Shown: positions 1 through 12,370 of the stretch, piece after piece
Numbering within the stretch: position 1 is the stretch's first letter
How the letters are laid out: each line of letters starts with the position of its first letter
Assembly: GCF_032854445.1 (NCBI RefSeq)
Contig: NC_088301.1
Location: 44,513,116-44,577,115 of the forward strand
DNA: 64,000 bases
Direction of reading: 5' to 3'
Source of the DNA: Liolophura sinensis
Lineage: Eukaryota > Mollusca > Polyplacophora > Chitonida > Chitonidae
Notes under the pieces: generated by a model
Seen by the model: the letters and a program-made list of their open reading frames with translations, nothing else
Told to the model about the DNA's origin: nothing
Databases searched by the model: none
Program-made: the position numbers and the translations under genes

Positions 1-3000
1 GTATATGTATCTACCATGATACTCTACGGGGGCTTAAAAAGGGCATCTGTTAAAAAAAAAACATACGGAAAATTGCCAGGACTTGCATATGGCTTGTGTT
101 GGGGCGAACTGTTCTTTCTCAGATTAGCAAAAACGGTATTTATCTTGAAACAAGAACAAGATTAAGGCGATAATCCTTATCAAAATCTGAAATAAAACGT
201 TCCCCCTCGATCGGGAGAACCATATGAGCCCTGAGAGACACGGGCTGCATTTGACATTATCACATATTAGGAGACCAAAATGTCTTATTTGCATATATAA
301 TCGTTGCAGCGCCTCATTTTTTAAGTGACCGAGTACATAACTGAATATACAAGAGGCAGTATACTCTGGGTGGGTGGGGGAAATAGGGTGTTGATGTGGG
401 TGTATATATAAGACGATAACTGCGGAGAGGTCAGGAACACCGAGAGGAAATCGATGTACAGTTATGAAGACATTCTACCGCACCATACACACATACATAG
501 CTGCGCGTTGGCATGCACGTATTGTCCGTGTACCGTAATATGTCCTTTGGAAACACCAAATGCATATAAAGACATGGGAGAATGCATGCAATCATTTAAT
601 ATATATAACGGGTTAAGACTTCCACGTTCCCAGCTGATGAATCATTGGTTATCGGTAGCATCAAGAAATCGGTCCTAAAAACATCCTTCTCCCAAGAGAG
701 ACTCTACACTGGGAATAATACTGCATACCGAGAATGTTTATGAAAACATAGTAGAACATCAACGTTATAGAATAACATGGTAGCTGGGATATGACAAACA
801 TGGTCTGGGTTTGAATGCAAGATAACACCAATTGCCCAACTGTCAGACAGACTGACCTGCGGCTAAAAGACAGCGAGTATAATATGTATATAAATGTCGC
901 ATGAATCCTGCCAGGCCGAGTGCTATGGGCCTAGTAATATATAGAGAGCAGCCAGGACTAATTATATAATTACATAAATACTTTGCACCATGTAACTTTA
1001 AAGCGTTTACAAGCGACGGTTTTTCATATTCATGCCTTCTTTTAATCAGAGCTGTGGAGCTATAAAGTAAAAAACTTACATTATGAAACTACCTTGTAAA
1101 CAATTATCGCTAAGTTTAATGGACATCATGTGATCGGGATTAACAGCGGGATTTCGACAATCTATACAGATGACAGACACAATATAATAGAAACCTTTAC
1201 AGTATATCAACAACATGTCTAATGAGAACTTCCTTTGTAAAAAAAAATGTAGAACGTAAAACAGTATTTAGTCTTTACATGGGTTAACGACAGATATTGG
1301 TTTACGTTGAAGTCTGCAAAATATTTATTTCCTCTTTTGATTGTCCACATGAAGAAAGGACAAGTCCATTCCTATAAATGTCACGCCATCAAGGCTGTGG
1401 ATCGCACCAATGCGTGTCTGGCTATTTCATCTCGCTTGACATGTGGTTTGAAATGAGACACTCTAGAGCGACGACAACTCCTTCATTTTGATAAAATTTG
1501 CCACTACAGAACACATCCTTTATCAATTACATCGGCAATTTCGCTAATTCGAACTGGTCACGTCTTATAATGTTAAGTCTTTTGATACAACCGGAACGTA
1601 AGGTTTTGTTTTACACTACGTCCGCTTTTCACAATAAATCATGGGTGAAAATAATTTATAGTGGATTCGGAGAAACTATCACGTGTCGGCTGGCAAAACA
1701 CTTCCAGATATTTGTGCGTTATCCCACTTTCGTGGAGTCTGCAAACTCGTCTAATAATTAAGTACCCTGTCGTGAGCCCACAAGTTTAAATTAATGTGAC
1801 TCGTCGACGATGTATTAGACATTTGTAGTCGAGCATATATGTAAATGCAAATTGACTTTATACACAAGACCAAACAAGTTGACCATCACGTTGCTACATG
1901 CCTAATACATTTTTCCGGTTCAAGCATATACTTGTCAAACACATTATGTGCACAGTTTTTCACAGTTTCAAACATAATTTTGCAATATAACTTTTTAGAA
2001 AGACTATAACACTCTATAACGCCCTAAAAGTATACCTTTGTAGACATCCCATAACACAAGGCATGGTGAATCGCTTATAGGTTACCATAAATGATTTGTT
2101 TCAATTATTATTTGCAAAACAAAATACATAATGAATCTCCAATACTACACACCTTTGTTATAAGTATAGGTAGCACAATTAATGTCCAAAGTTATAAAAC
2201 GGTGATTTCAAATGTATTAGAGGAACTATTCGCAGGTGTGCATGATTGTCAAACAATATTCACTGAAATTACCATAGAATTTCTGCTATCTCGAAAACTG
2301 TTGAAGAAAGTCAGACCTTTTGCACATAAATACGTGGCTCAGTTTAGAAAAATCCCATTGTTTTGTCGAAACTACTGATTAATTGCCAAACAAATTTTGG
2401 TGTGATTTCGAATTATTACACTTTTATTTTATCTTCGAGGTTTGCATATACATGATGAGCTCGGTGCGATCTTCCTCCAGATATACACAGGGAGAAACGA
2501 TTTGTAACGCCGAAAAACTGGCAAGAGATATTTTTTTCGACTGCAAAGCATGTGCTTATGATATAAAGTTTACTATTACTGGCCAGTTGTTCCCTCGTTT
2601 TCCTTCGTATTTGCCGCAGAATTATAATTTTATAAAAATGGCGTTGTTAACGAGTTACTCAAACAGCTGGTCTCTCACGATAATGCAATGGCTTTTTGGC
2701 CTCACCGCGGACTCTGGAGTCCTAGTGGAAAAGTAATATTAGGGAATGTACATAAAACTTGTTACACTCTCGTACTATCAGCATTAATGATTGATGCGAA
2801 CCTTTGGAAACCTAATTGACGACTTCATTCCTTGGAAAAATTAAGGCGATACAGAATCTTGTGGAATATAGCTCGTACAGAAAAGAATATTAAATTTTCC
2901 TATCTTTTTAAGGGGAGTCTCTAAATGTATAACAAAAGTTCTACTGTATCATTTTACTCGTTAAAATTGCAGAGCAACTTTTGTTGACAGTAATTTATCG

Positions 3001-4290
3001 ATCACCTGTCTTACTTTGTTCCAGAGCTATAAATGACGCATCTTTCCTTAAAGGATTAAGGTCTTAAGTTCACAAACGTTCAGCTCCTCAATTTTCTCTA
3101 TCGGTCGTGAGCAACCATTTTCTGAAACATTTTCAGATGCATATATTAGAGCAAATGTAGACAGGTCACATCGTACAAGGGGGCCTCTGTACCTTAAGGA
3201 ATAAAAATATTCGAACTCGAAACTCTCATATTATTGGAAAAAAGTAAATATGTGCTTTGGCTTATATGTAGCTCGAATCCTCTATGTAAAGTTGGCCTGG
3301 GCTCAGGCACACTCCGGCCTCGCAAATTACGACCTCATCATAATGGAAAATGAAGTTAAACCTCCACTGGGTCTTATCTAATCCATAATCTGCCGGCATG
3401 CATAGTCAGACCTATATAGCCCACGCTTTCACTCAAGCACATCAATCTTGTTTCACCGCAGTGCGATTTTAGGCATTAAATAACCTAACCTAAGAATTTA
3501 ACTTTCTCTAGACCGAAGGCGAAAAAAGGAAATACTTTAAATAGAGACACAAGTGAAATTCATGTCATGTTTACAGCTCATGGAGTGAATTATTCTAAGT
3601 TAAAAATTTAGGAGAAAAAAAAAAACAAAAAAAAAAACAAGCAGCCCACCTACTCCACTATAGGGTTAGGCGTTCACTCTTTACTCCTTCTAGAAATGAG
3701 TCGCATGGGAGTTTGAGTGACTGTGAAGGCGTGATCCTGTTAACTTGCCACGAATTTATGAAGATGAATAGAGAAAAGCAAAATGTACAGAAATGGGATA
3801 CTTTCTTCGTGACTGCACAGAAACCTTAAAACATCCCCTGACCGCCTGTCCATAATTACTCACGGCCAATGTGTCATTTCACAGAATATATCATATTCAA
3901 AATCACCCACATTGCATTCCTCAATCCAGTGCTTTTAAAAAATGTCCATACACAAAGCAGTTAAAACATTTCGAATATTCCAAAAATGCGATAACAGTTA
4001 AACTTTTGCTTTATTTCGTTACTAATTAAATCTCGCAGTTTGGTAAGATTTCATCTCGATGGAGAGCAACACTTGTTCAATGAATTCCCTGAATTGACGC
4101 TGCGTGAACATGAACACAGATCCATATATGTATTAATTACAGGGAAGGAAGTAAACAGGATGTATAGTACAAAGATAAAACATGGCCAAATGTCAATATA
4201 TACGCCAATTGTGGTTCTTGTGCATTTCTTCTGTGAACCCATATATTTGAGAAAGACAAAATAAGGTTTTGGCAACGGTCTCCCCACATA
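1..4290. other. AT-rich non-coding stretch
   Basis: I see no gene, RNA or recognisable mobile element here. Stops are frequent in all frames, and the longest ATG-initiated ORFs (2091-2378 and 2383-2736 on +) have no recognisable motif and AT-biased codon use like the surrounding DNA. An A-rich run with scattered C lies at about 3615-3642, a possible old poly(A) tail of a retroposed copy with nothing identifiable upstream. This is best read as intergenic or intronic DNA. Confidence 0.6.
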
Positions 4291-4299
4291 TAAAGCCCG

Positions 4300-4760
4300 A
4301 TTTGGATGTAGCTATTAAAGATTAAAGGACGACCTTAAGAGAATAAGATAGCGCTTCTCCAACATGACACGATTGTTGTAGCCTTCTGCCACCAGCCGCC
4401 TTGTTAACAGCCTCAGAGCCTCAGCACACAAACACAGACTTTGATATTCATCTAGGATAAATACGTTGGGAGTAGTTTGTCTACGGCGTGTGGCATACAC
4501 TATGGGTGTTGAAGTGCGAGTCGCGTCAATACGCAACTGCCGATCATTAGTCGATAGGAAATTAATGAGAACCCGCGAGGCGAGTGCCAAAGCCCTAGAG
4601 GGTGATAGGAAAACCAGAGATTCACCCTCTTTGCCTCGTCTGTAACTCGCACCAGATGGCGAGTGCGGCAATTGTAAATTAAACTGGACATTTGTTGACC
4701 AGTCTGCCGAGTATTGTCATCGCCCCATGTAAAACCCAATTACTGCCTAATTTACCAGCG
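4300..4760. other. GC-richer island with an open minus-strand frame
   Basis: This stretch is visibly richer in G+C than its flanks. It holds a minus-strand ORF (4315-4671, 118 codons) and a second overlapping minus frame (4500-4739). The 118-residue product is rich in Arg, Leu and Ser with no motif, signal peptide or membrane segment I recognise. Openness in two frames is expected when local GC rises, so this does not prove coding. The island also carries a perfect 9-bp inverted repeat (4597-4605 with 4622-4630, agagggtga / tcaccctct) and a CTCF-like motif. It could be a regulatory element, or less likely an exon. No function is assigned. Confidence 0.3.
4650..4661 (+). promoter_or_regulatory. 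CTCF-like core motif
   Basis: The bases CACCAGATGGCG match the well-known CTCF core (CCASYAGRKGGCRS) at nearly every informative position; the base just upstream is G instead of C. CTCF is widespread in bilaterians and acts as an insulator and loop anchor. A motif match alone does not show occupancy, and a 12-bp match could occur by chance in 64 kb, though the match is close to the strongest form of the core. Confidence 0.35.
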
Positions 4761-6184
4761 TTCCACAAAGACACTCGCTATCTCCAACATCATTTGAAAC
4801 ACTGAGTATCAACACCGGGTTTCTTTTGATGTTCTCTTTGCCAATAAGATGCATGGAAATAGAAATATTTCGCTCGTTTATGGTATTGATAGACACGATC
4901 GTAAAATTTACAGTGTAATCTCTCCTATAACTGCTATCGTGGTGTACCGTACATTTATATAGGTCTGACACAGGCTTTTATTTCGCGGTGTTCCTTTAAG
5001 ATGCTATTGAATTTATACATCAGAGTACATCAGTGTTATACAGTCGCGGACTGCAATAATTATGTACCTCCTCGGAAACGGAGCTCCTCTCTCCCCAACC
5101 TAGGGCTTTCTGTGGCCGTGGCGAGCATATAGTGGACCGTTACATGGAGGTGCACCAATAAAAACATAAGAGAAGGTTTGTGAGTTACTCGCTACACGCC
5201 AGTAGTTTGCCTAGGTTTCCTCCGGTCATAAAATTGACCAACATCCTATAAATGACAGATTCTTGAGTACGATGTGAACTCCTAATCAAACAGTTAACTA
5301 TAAATATAATCTGTATTAAGATTTTAGCAACTTATCTTTTAACCTTCATGTACAGGGAAGTTGCTGTTTGAATTGATGAAAAAATTAATATTCACTGATC
5401 CAAGGTAAAATAAAATAGTTTCAAGGATGATTTTGAATTGTATATATAAAAATAAGTTAAATGGTGTAATAGTGATATCAATCTACGAAGTTAACACAAT
5501 AATCTTGGTTTTAAGCTACACCGGCCGGTTACCGGATCACTGAAGTGAAGTCCTTGATATATTTCCAAACGCTTGAATGTACAAATTGTAAGAGTATATA
5601 TTTTACAGACGCCCATAATTATATTTATTTACATACACAATAACAGAGCCATAAACGTAATTGTAGAAAGAAAAATGACTATAATGACGAAGAAATAGAA
5701 TGTCTATGCCGGATTATCCCGGATTTTTGCTTTTCCTCGCAACGTCTTGTCAAATTTCGCCAGATGCTTGGCATACTTTCAGATGATGTAAATATGTATG
5801 GGTGTTTCGGCATGGAGCCGCGATTCTGGGAATTTGCTGGAGCAATTACCGTATTAAAATCATGTCATTTCTGGCGTCTTGTCTCCCCAGTTGCACTCCG
5901 TGAATCATGTGTATCAAATTGTAAGACGTTAGACTTTATGGCGAGTCTAACAGTGTTTCCAAGTTTTGTCTGAATCGAGCAAATTAAGTTGCCGTAAAAG
6001 ATACAAGGTTGTATTATTTGGGGGAAATCTAAACTTGAAAGAAGCGAGTAAGTCGTAGAGAAATACGACTGTGTGAGTTATGTTTTTGAAAGTAACTATC
6101 TCATCAATCATATGAAAACCTCAAACTGTTATCTCTGAGTAGCCAGGAAATAAAGACGTAGTATATCTAAGGTTTGGTATCTCG
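4761..6184. other. Non-coding stretch, nothing recognised
   Basis: No gene, RNA or repeat can be supported. Short ORFs (for example 4747-4971 on the minus strand and 5764-5973 on the plus strand) show no family signature. The sequence has the same AT-rich, stop-dense character as the rest of the window. Confidence 0.55.
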
Positions 6185-6275
6185 TTGCCGCATTGCTGCC
6201 GGCCTGGCCCTGGCCCGCCGAGGTGAGGACTGCAGGCCGTCAAGGCAGGCGCACGTCTCACGTCATCAAGAGGAA
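6185..6275 (+). other. Short GC-rich patch with a strong splice-donor-like site
   Basis: About 90 bases of unusually high GC stand out against the AT-rich background and include the near-repeat 'ggcctggccctggcccgcc'. It is followed directly by GAG|GTGAGG (GT at 6223-6224), a good match to the 5' splice-site consensus. This could mark a small exon (coding or untranslated) on the + strand, but no start, acceptor or protein motif confirms it. A chance GC patch is equally possible. Confidence 0.2.
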
Positions 6276-7309
6276 AGGTACTTTCAAGACCAGCTGATAA
6301 GGCCGAGCACCGTTCTGTAATACCGCTTATCTTATATCTCGGAATCACAGCAGCATATCGCTACTTTAATACACCTAGCCTGCGAGATGAATTAGAAAAG
6401 TTTGCCAACAGGTTCGTCAACTGCTTAATGTATAAGGAGAGATCCTTGGAATTGCGCTTTCTTGAGTGCGCCCCCAACTGTGAGCGTCTGCTCGAAGCGC
6501 AAGCCTGAGTTGAGCGGAGAGAGAAAACGGCATTTGTTACGACCAGTTACGCGTCAAAGAAAAAATCAAAATCAGATAAAGCCACGATAAAATTGGCTAG
6601 CCTTGATATTATTTTTGAAACCGAATCATTTCGGATAACCTCCAAGTGTGCTTGGTATATCAAATTGTGATAAGAGATAGGCCAGCAAAGCCACGCGAAG
6701 GCAAGAGGTTAAATATCTGTTTAATCCATGACCATTTATTTTCCAATTTCGCCTGATATGACATTTAAAAATGCGACGTTTGCCTTTTTGTTCCATTTAT
6801 GTTCGACTCAGGGAATGATTACAAACAAACATACCGCTCTAACTCAAGTAGGTTAAAGGTACAAGCCTGTTTGCTGACAGAGAAAGAACTTTGTGTCGCA
6901 ATGGTGTACTTTCTAAATTTGATTTTGTCATCTGAAGACATAAGCCGACAGGTGCTACGTCTAAAGGGATAAAAAAAAATAAGATGTACTGCGGGAAAAG
7001 CAGCCAAAAAAGTTCGTCTGATTAGTATAACAATCAGGGTAAAAAAAGAATGGAGGCAAATTATCGATGATGAATACAGCCACGTAATGGTGTCCAACAC
7101 GAAATACTACACGCCAAATTTTATCATTTAGCGTCTGGTATCGCGACTTTCCCTATCGCCTGAAGAATTTTGGCAGCTTGTCTTATCGATGTATGCCTTA
7201 ACCAATTGCTGTTTTTATTGCTTCTGACCACAGAGTGCCTCTTGGTCTCAAGAATTTGGATGAATCCTGCAAGAGAAAACTTACCATTGACATTATGTTA
7301 TACGTACAT

Positions 7310-7317
<8 letters not shown>
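6276..7317. other. Non-coding stretch
   Basis: Nothing is recognisable. There is a short inverted match, ttgcgctt near 6453 with aagcgcaa near 6497, inside a slightly GC-richer stretch (about 6440-6560). The minus-strand ORF 6819-7100 is hydrophobic and AT-biased with no family signature, so it is probably random. Confidence 0.5.

Positions 7318-7402
<85 letters not shown>
7318..7402. repeat. (AT)n microsatellite
   Basis: An uninterrupted run of alternating A and T, about 85 bases (roughly 42 dinucleotides). Its length and purity suggest an actively slipping, polymorphic locus. Three apparent ORFs reading Tyr-Ile repeats across it (7170-7403, 7235-7420 and 7293-7496) are artefacts of the repeat. 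Confidence 0.97.
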
Positions 7403-7403
<1 letters not shown>

Positions 7404-10400
7404 CTGAGCAAAACTGTTGAACTGGTCACTTAAAGTTTCTCTTTCGCACATCTGTATGTATCCGATAGTAAAAGCTAACTGGCTGCGTGTTATCACACAT
7501 GTACATGTGCCTCATCTCCACACTTCAATCTCTCAATTTAAAACGTCAAATATATGAAACTTATTGTAAGAAACTTTAATTCTGGATTAAACTATAGGAA
7601 CTCATGAATACAGTATATGTGTGCAGAGTAGGTCATTAGTAATTTGTAGTATATAAAGTGTAGTAATTTCGGTAAAACTAACACTCGATATAAAGTAATT
7701 GCATTTAAATGTATGTTAAGAGACGCATGCTCCATGTAGTTATTGTGCAAGCTAATGATTAGAGCTCTTAAAAAGTCTACACTAAGCCTCTATATATCCA
7801 TGTGTGAATAGCTGTCTTTTGAAACCATGGTTAGGCTCTTAAACATTGTTGTGCGCATAATATCTGCATAATGACCTTGGAAATGCATTTGGCACTTTGA
7901 CACGCACAGATACGGGTTGTTATGTAATCCAAAGCTTTCGTATAAAACCCCAGAAGGCCTATCGTCCTTGACTGACATGATAAATCGTGACATTTCCAAA
8001 CACTAGTCTGGTTTCGGATTTTGTTCAGCCGAAAGTCCGGTCTTCTGCAAAATGCAAAAGCAAACCCTTCCAACATTATCAACAACTTGACGTTTACTTT
8101 AAAACTATACCTACAGAACAGTTCTACCAAAGGCGTGCAGCTATATGGGAATACATGCCAGATAACGTCGCTTTGGTTGCGCACAGAATTAAAACAGATC
8201 ATGTTTTTAGCGGAAATTAAACAGATGGGGACACAAAAAAAGCTTTTGGGCATAAAACATCTGTTTAACACGATACATAGGGACGGATTTAAAAATAATC
8301 CAAACAAAAGGGGTTAACAGCAACACGGCGATATTCACCAAGGAACTGTCAATGGGAGAGCCGTGTATGTATAGTCATTCCAGATCGGTCTACAGGGGTG
8401 CTGGTCTACAGTTTCAATCCAGCTTATTTCAGTCTGCCCAAATATTTACCATTACACGGAGTCTTGGTAATGTTACTGTAGGTAAACAGTATACCAAAGT
8501 ATACGAGCCACTCTCGTTTTGCAATCCCAAAAGCTCGGCTGAGACTTCGTGCTGTTCTGCCTGTGGGTTTACTTAAAGATAAGCTATATACATGTCGATC
8601 GCCGCCACACATAATACGAAACCATACTTTAGGGAATGTAGCTAGTTTGATGACACGATAAACACTCTCTTTTCGCCGAACAGTTAACATGTACGTGCAT
8701 GGTTGAGATCGTGGTAACTTCTCGCTCCATCAAAAGCTATAAGACTGTACAAGTATGTTGCAAATGTATATCTAGTCACACTAAAACCATGTTATATTGC
8801 TTTGATATGATTTATCGAATTGACTCGTCGATTTTTCTAGAGAAAGAAAAATTTCATAAAATACGTTTGTATTAAACTTGAATAACCCTTCGATATTATT
8901 GAATTCTTAAAGCCCGACAAATCGCACTATACATGCAGCAGAGCAAGAAATGAAGGCTTATAAAATAAAGACCAGTGGACGATGCAGAATGGTTGAAAAT
9001 GGCCATGGCATTAAAAGGGGACGCAATTTGCATGAGAGATAAAGCAGTCACGAGTAATCTCCAAGGAGGGGACGTTGGATTAAGGGGTTGGATTAAGTGA
9101 AAAAGTGATTGAATGCGACTTACGCAAGAACTTTTCCTCCCCGCACTATACTTAAGTCAAACAATTGGAAAGCCGTAACAGTTACTCGTGAATGACTCCT
9201 TCCAGTCTCTATAAAGAGACATACAGAATGCTCCATGTGCTGTACACAATGTTGAGCAAACGACTAATCGTGTCATTGAACATCTCGTGAATAACTGTTT
9301 TGCTCTGCAATTTTCTTATACAATGACATGCATTTACAACGTCAGTTAGACTGTAAAAGGGCCGGCCCTTTATGGAAGACCACTGTCTTCGAGCTGATAA
9401 GACGTAGTCATACATTTTATGGACAATTCTGTTCTATGCGTCTACCACTTTGGTGGACCTGAAGCTGCATTCGCTATGCAAAATGGTGCAATTAGGGCCA
9501 AAATCGTCGTCTGTACAGGGGTAATTTTGTGGGATTTTTATATATAGGCTAATCCATTTTTCAGGCAGTCCTCATGCTGCAGAAATGTATACATGCATGT
9601 ATAAAGGATGCTATTGTCCTGATATTTCCAAAACGTGTGCTTCTTTATATAATATCTATCAGTTTAATTTAATTTAATAGTATATTTACTAGTATGGAGA
9701 TATTCACAGTTAAAAACGAAAACTAACCAATGAAACTAAGCGGTGTTGGTACATGTAGTATGTAAATCAATAATACCACTAATATACCACAGGAAGCATG
9801 CCCCAAATGATCAAAACACTATATTTACACTATAACACCTCATATTAAAATTTCTTGGTCACTTAAATTATTGTATTGTATTGTTGATGTTCACCTGACA
9901 AATGTGATACTGGATCAGCTTTTTTCAATATTCTATATTTTCATTACATTTATAGAGAGTTTGTTCCGATTTACTTACAGAGAACACCGTTATGCAAAAA
10001 CAAGCCCACCCCGTTAGTTGACAATTCTCCGTGCAGTGGGTTAATAAAATTATTCAGCTTTATTTGGTGTCTGTAACATTAGTGTAGTAAACTGTGAGGC
10101 ATGTTTTCAGCAAGACACTTTTCATCCCTTCACGCCCCGTCGAATTCTCAGTGACTTGGGGGGAAAGGGACCACCATGGTAACGTTTGAAAGTACAAGTC
10201 AATACGAGCAGTCAAGAGATCAAACTCAAAGAGCAGACGACACCTCAACCCATCGCATCCAGCTGTTATGCACTATGTCGCCGTGTTTTTGATGGCGAAG
10301 ACTTCAACTGAAAATGTTTGACAGATGTGTTGACATTCAGCTGATGATAAATTAATAACGATTGCTGTTTTTCTCGCCACGAGCGATTTTATAACGTTCT

Positions 10401-10708
10401 TATTACTGAAGATAAATAAAATTCTCACAAAAAAATCCCACGACTCGAGACAACAGGTGATGATGAAAGCCACCTACGAAGACACCAGTTATATTACACT
10501 TCTTAAGTAATGTGGAAGAACGACTTTATTATGAACCTTGTTCATCATTTAATCTGACAAATTTCCTTCTTTTCTCTACATACAATGATGCATTAATTAA
10601 CCTTGAATGTAAAGATGCGTTTCATTATCTGCCTATGCCCCTTTACCAATGGCGCAGTACCAGAAGAATGCATATAATGGTGCAAGAGTCCATTTGCATT
10701 GCATACAT
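7403..10708. other. Non-coding stretch
   Basis: I find no supported gene. The longest ORF of the region is on the minus strand (7831-8307, 158 codons). It is Cys- and Phe-rich, overlaps open frames on both strands and shows no domain, so it is most likely chance. The 8000-8700 stretch is somewhat GC-balanced and carries four overlapping short ORFs. No RNA gene was seen. Confidence 0.5.
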
Positions 10709-10918
10709 ATTTCAATCTGTGCGTCGAAACAGACATTTGTTTACCAGACGTCAACCCATTCAAAAAACAAAAACAAAACCAAAAAAAAAACAAGGAAACA
10801 AACAAAAAAAAAAACAAAACAAAACAAAAAAACAACGTTCAACACACACCAACAAACAGCTGAGAGAGTTTCTGAAGTATGAAATTGGGATGGAATCATA
10901 TGTCAAAAGTTTTCAATG
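10709..10918 (+). repeat. Diverged dispersed repeat, copy 1
   Basis: The segment reading 'tgcgtcgaaacagacatttg' onward at about 10721 matches, with many substitutions, a segment at about 12199 ('tgcgtcgaaccaggcattcg'). A second homologous block ('tttctgaagtatgaaat' here, 'gtctgtgaagtacgaaaat' near 12315) follows in the same order. The colinear pair of blocks suggests one ancestral repeat present twice. In this copy the middle has become an A-rich tract. Confidence 0.45.
10770..10837 (+). repeat. A-rich simple tract (CAAAA/CAAAAAA type)
   Basis: Low-complexity sequence of A runs punctuated by C. It generates spurious Lys/Asn/Gln-rich ORFs on + (10512-10919, 10649-10882) and a Phe-rich ORF on the minus strand (10593-10835). 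It could be an expanded poly(A) tail or simple slippage. Confidence 0.9.
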
Positions 10919-12185
10919 ATGTTTGAAAGACGCAAGGAATGTTCTACATTCGAATGAATAAAATCAGTATTCAAATCGTGTACCATGCGTGTAAATAAGT
11001 TGTCAGTAATCATAATCAATATGTCCCAATTGCGCTTCGATTGTAACGGGCCATGCACATATTCAACGTGGCAATATAATTCAGCACGATGAAGATGCAG
11101 CTCCTACCCCCGGGTTAAGTGAAATTAGTCACAATTATATCAAGCCCGAGTGCCAGGGATTCGTCCTTCCCACTCACGTTCCAGCGGTTTTAAATTTTTC
11201 ATTCCAAACGTGCATACATTATACCTAGCGTCAAGTCTAATGTTGTCTTACTTCAAAAATATTAAAATCGCAGTTTTGACAACATAGTGTGAAACTCCCG
11301 ACTACGTGGCTAATCATGTGATGAGATATATAAGCCAGCCAGTTGCGACATGTCATAATATTAGTTTTGTAACAAGTAATAACATTCTTAACACAATTAT
11401 ATAAAAACAAGATTTAAAAGCACATGCAGGGAAATCGTAGTTTATTCAGGAAAAGCCCACACATGATAATATACTAACAGACGAGTTAATGACCGCAACA
11501 TGTGTAGAGCTGAACAGGTTCAGGGATAAACCAACGTCAGGTGTTACTATTGCATACATTAGTGGAAAACATTTATAGGGAATTTTGAGTGGGGATAGAA
11601 CGAAAGACGTCTAAAGGGGTTTGGGATTTCGTTCCGACAACTGAGCAATGATGTTAAATGCGCCTTGGCTTTAGTCTGCCATTCGTGAAATACCGGACTA
11701 ATCATTTCCAGAAACGGCCTTTAGCCCATACACCATCGGAGTTCTGAAATAAGCGGTCTGTTGTGTAATGGGGTCTCCGTTCTATAGCCTTGGTCTTTGC
11801 ATGACGTTGACACATGGGCTGAAGCACTATCAGTAACTCTGGGGGGACTGAATGGACTTAAACGTATATCCATATGATTTATTGTATATATTACAAACTA
11901 ATAGATTCAACTGACAGAAAATACATTATAAGACACTGCTTTTGAATTACACAAATATGTTTTACTCCATAAGTAAATTAAAAACACCGCGGCACTCCAA
12001 ACATGCATATATACGACATTTTAAGAAACATGTAAATTGGTACCTATTCCCGGGCAATGGCGACTCGGGTCCAAGGTGGATGGATCACTATTCATCACTA
12101 CTAGATCGTCATTTCAAATGCAGAGATTAACAAATGATTACACGGCTTTGATCTGGATTACTTTAAGTGTGACGGTTCCCGTGTA
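10919..12185. other. Non-coding stretch
   Basis: No gene, RNA or known element seen. The only ATG-initiated ORF of any size is 11942-12130 (62 codons), without a recognisable motif. Confidence 0.55.
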
Positions 12186-12370
12186 AGGTTCAGTATCTAT
12201 GCGTCGAACCAGGCATTCGTATACCAGTCGTCAATCAATAAGGATGTCCCAGGTCAGTAATTGCAATTTCCCACAACGACGTATAATACAAACCACGAAA
12301 GAACTAAGAAAGTCTGTGAAGTACGAAAATAGAACGAAATCATGAAGAAACTGTCATGACGAACAGAGGT
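12186..12370 (+). repeat. Diverged dispersed repeat, copy 2
   Basis: This is the partner of the segment at 10709-10918, in the same orientation about 1.48 kb downstream. Two homologous blocks are in the same order, separated here by ordinary sequence rather than an A-rich tract. Identity is visibly low, so the duplication is old. The family is not recognised and the boundaries are approximate. Confidence 0.4.

Noticed and set aside
7170-7496. ORFs on both strands encoding Tyr-Ile repeats (also at 20984-21220 and 47982-48299)
   Set aside because: They are translations of (AT)n and (GT)n microsatellites, open only because the repeat lacks stops in those frames.
7831-8307. 158-codon minus-strand ORF, the longest in the window
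   Set aside because: No domain, signal or recognisable family; overlaps open frames on both strands; residue composition fits random AT-rich sequence.
10512-10919. Lys/Asn/Gln-rich 135-codon ORF
   Set aside because: Its distinctive part is the translation of a CAAAA-type simple tract inside a dispersed repeat.
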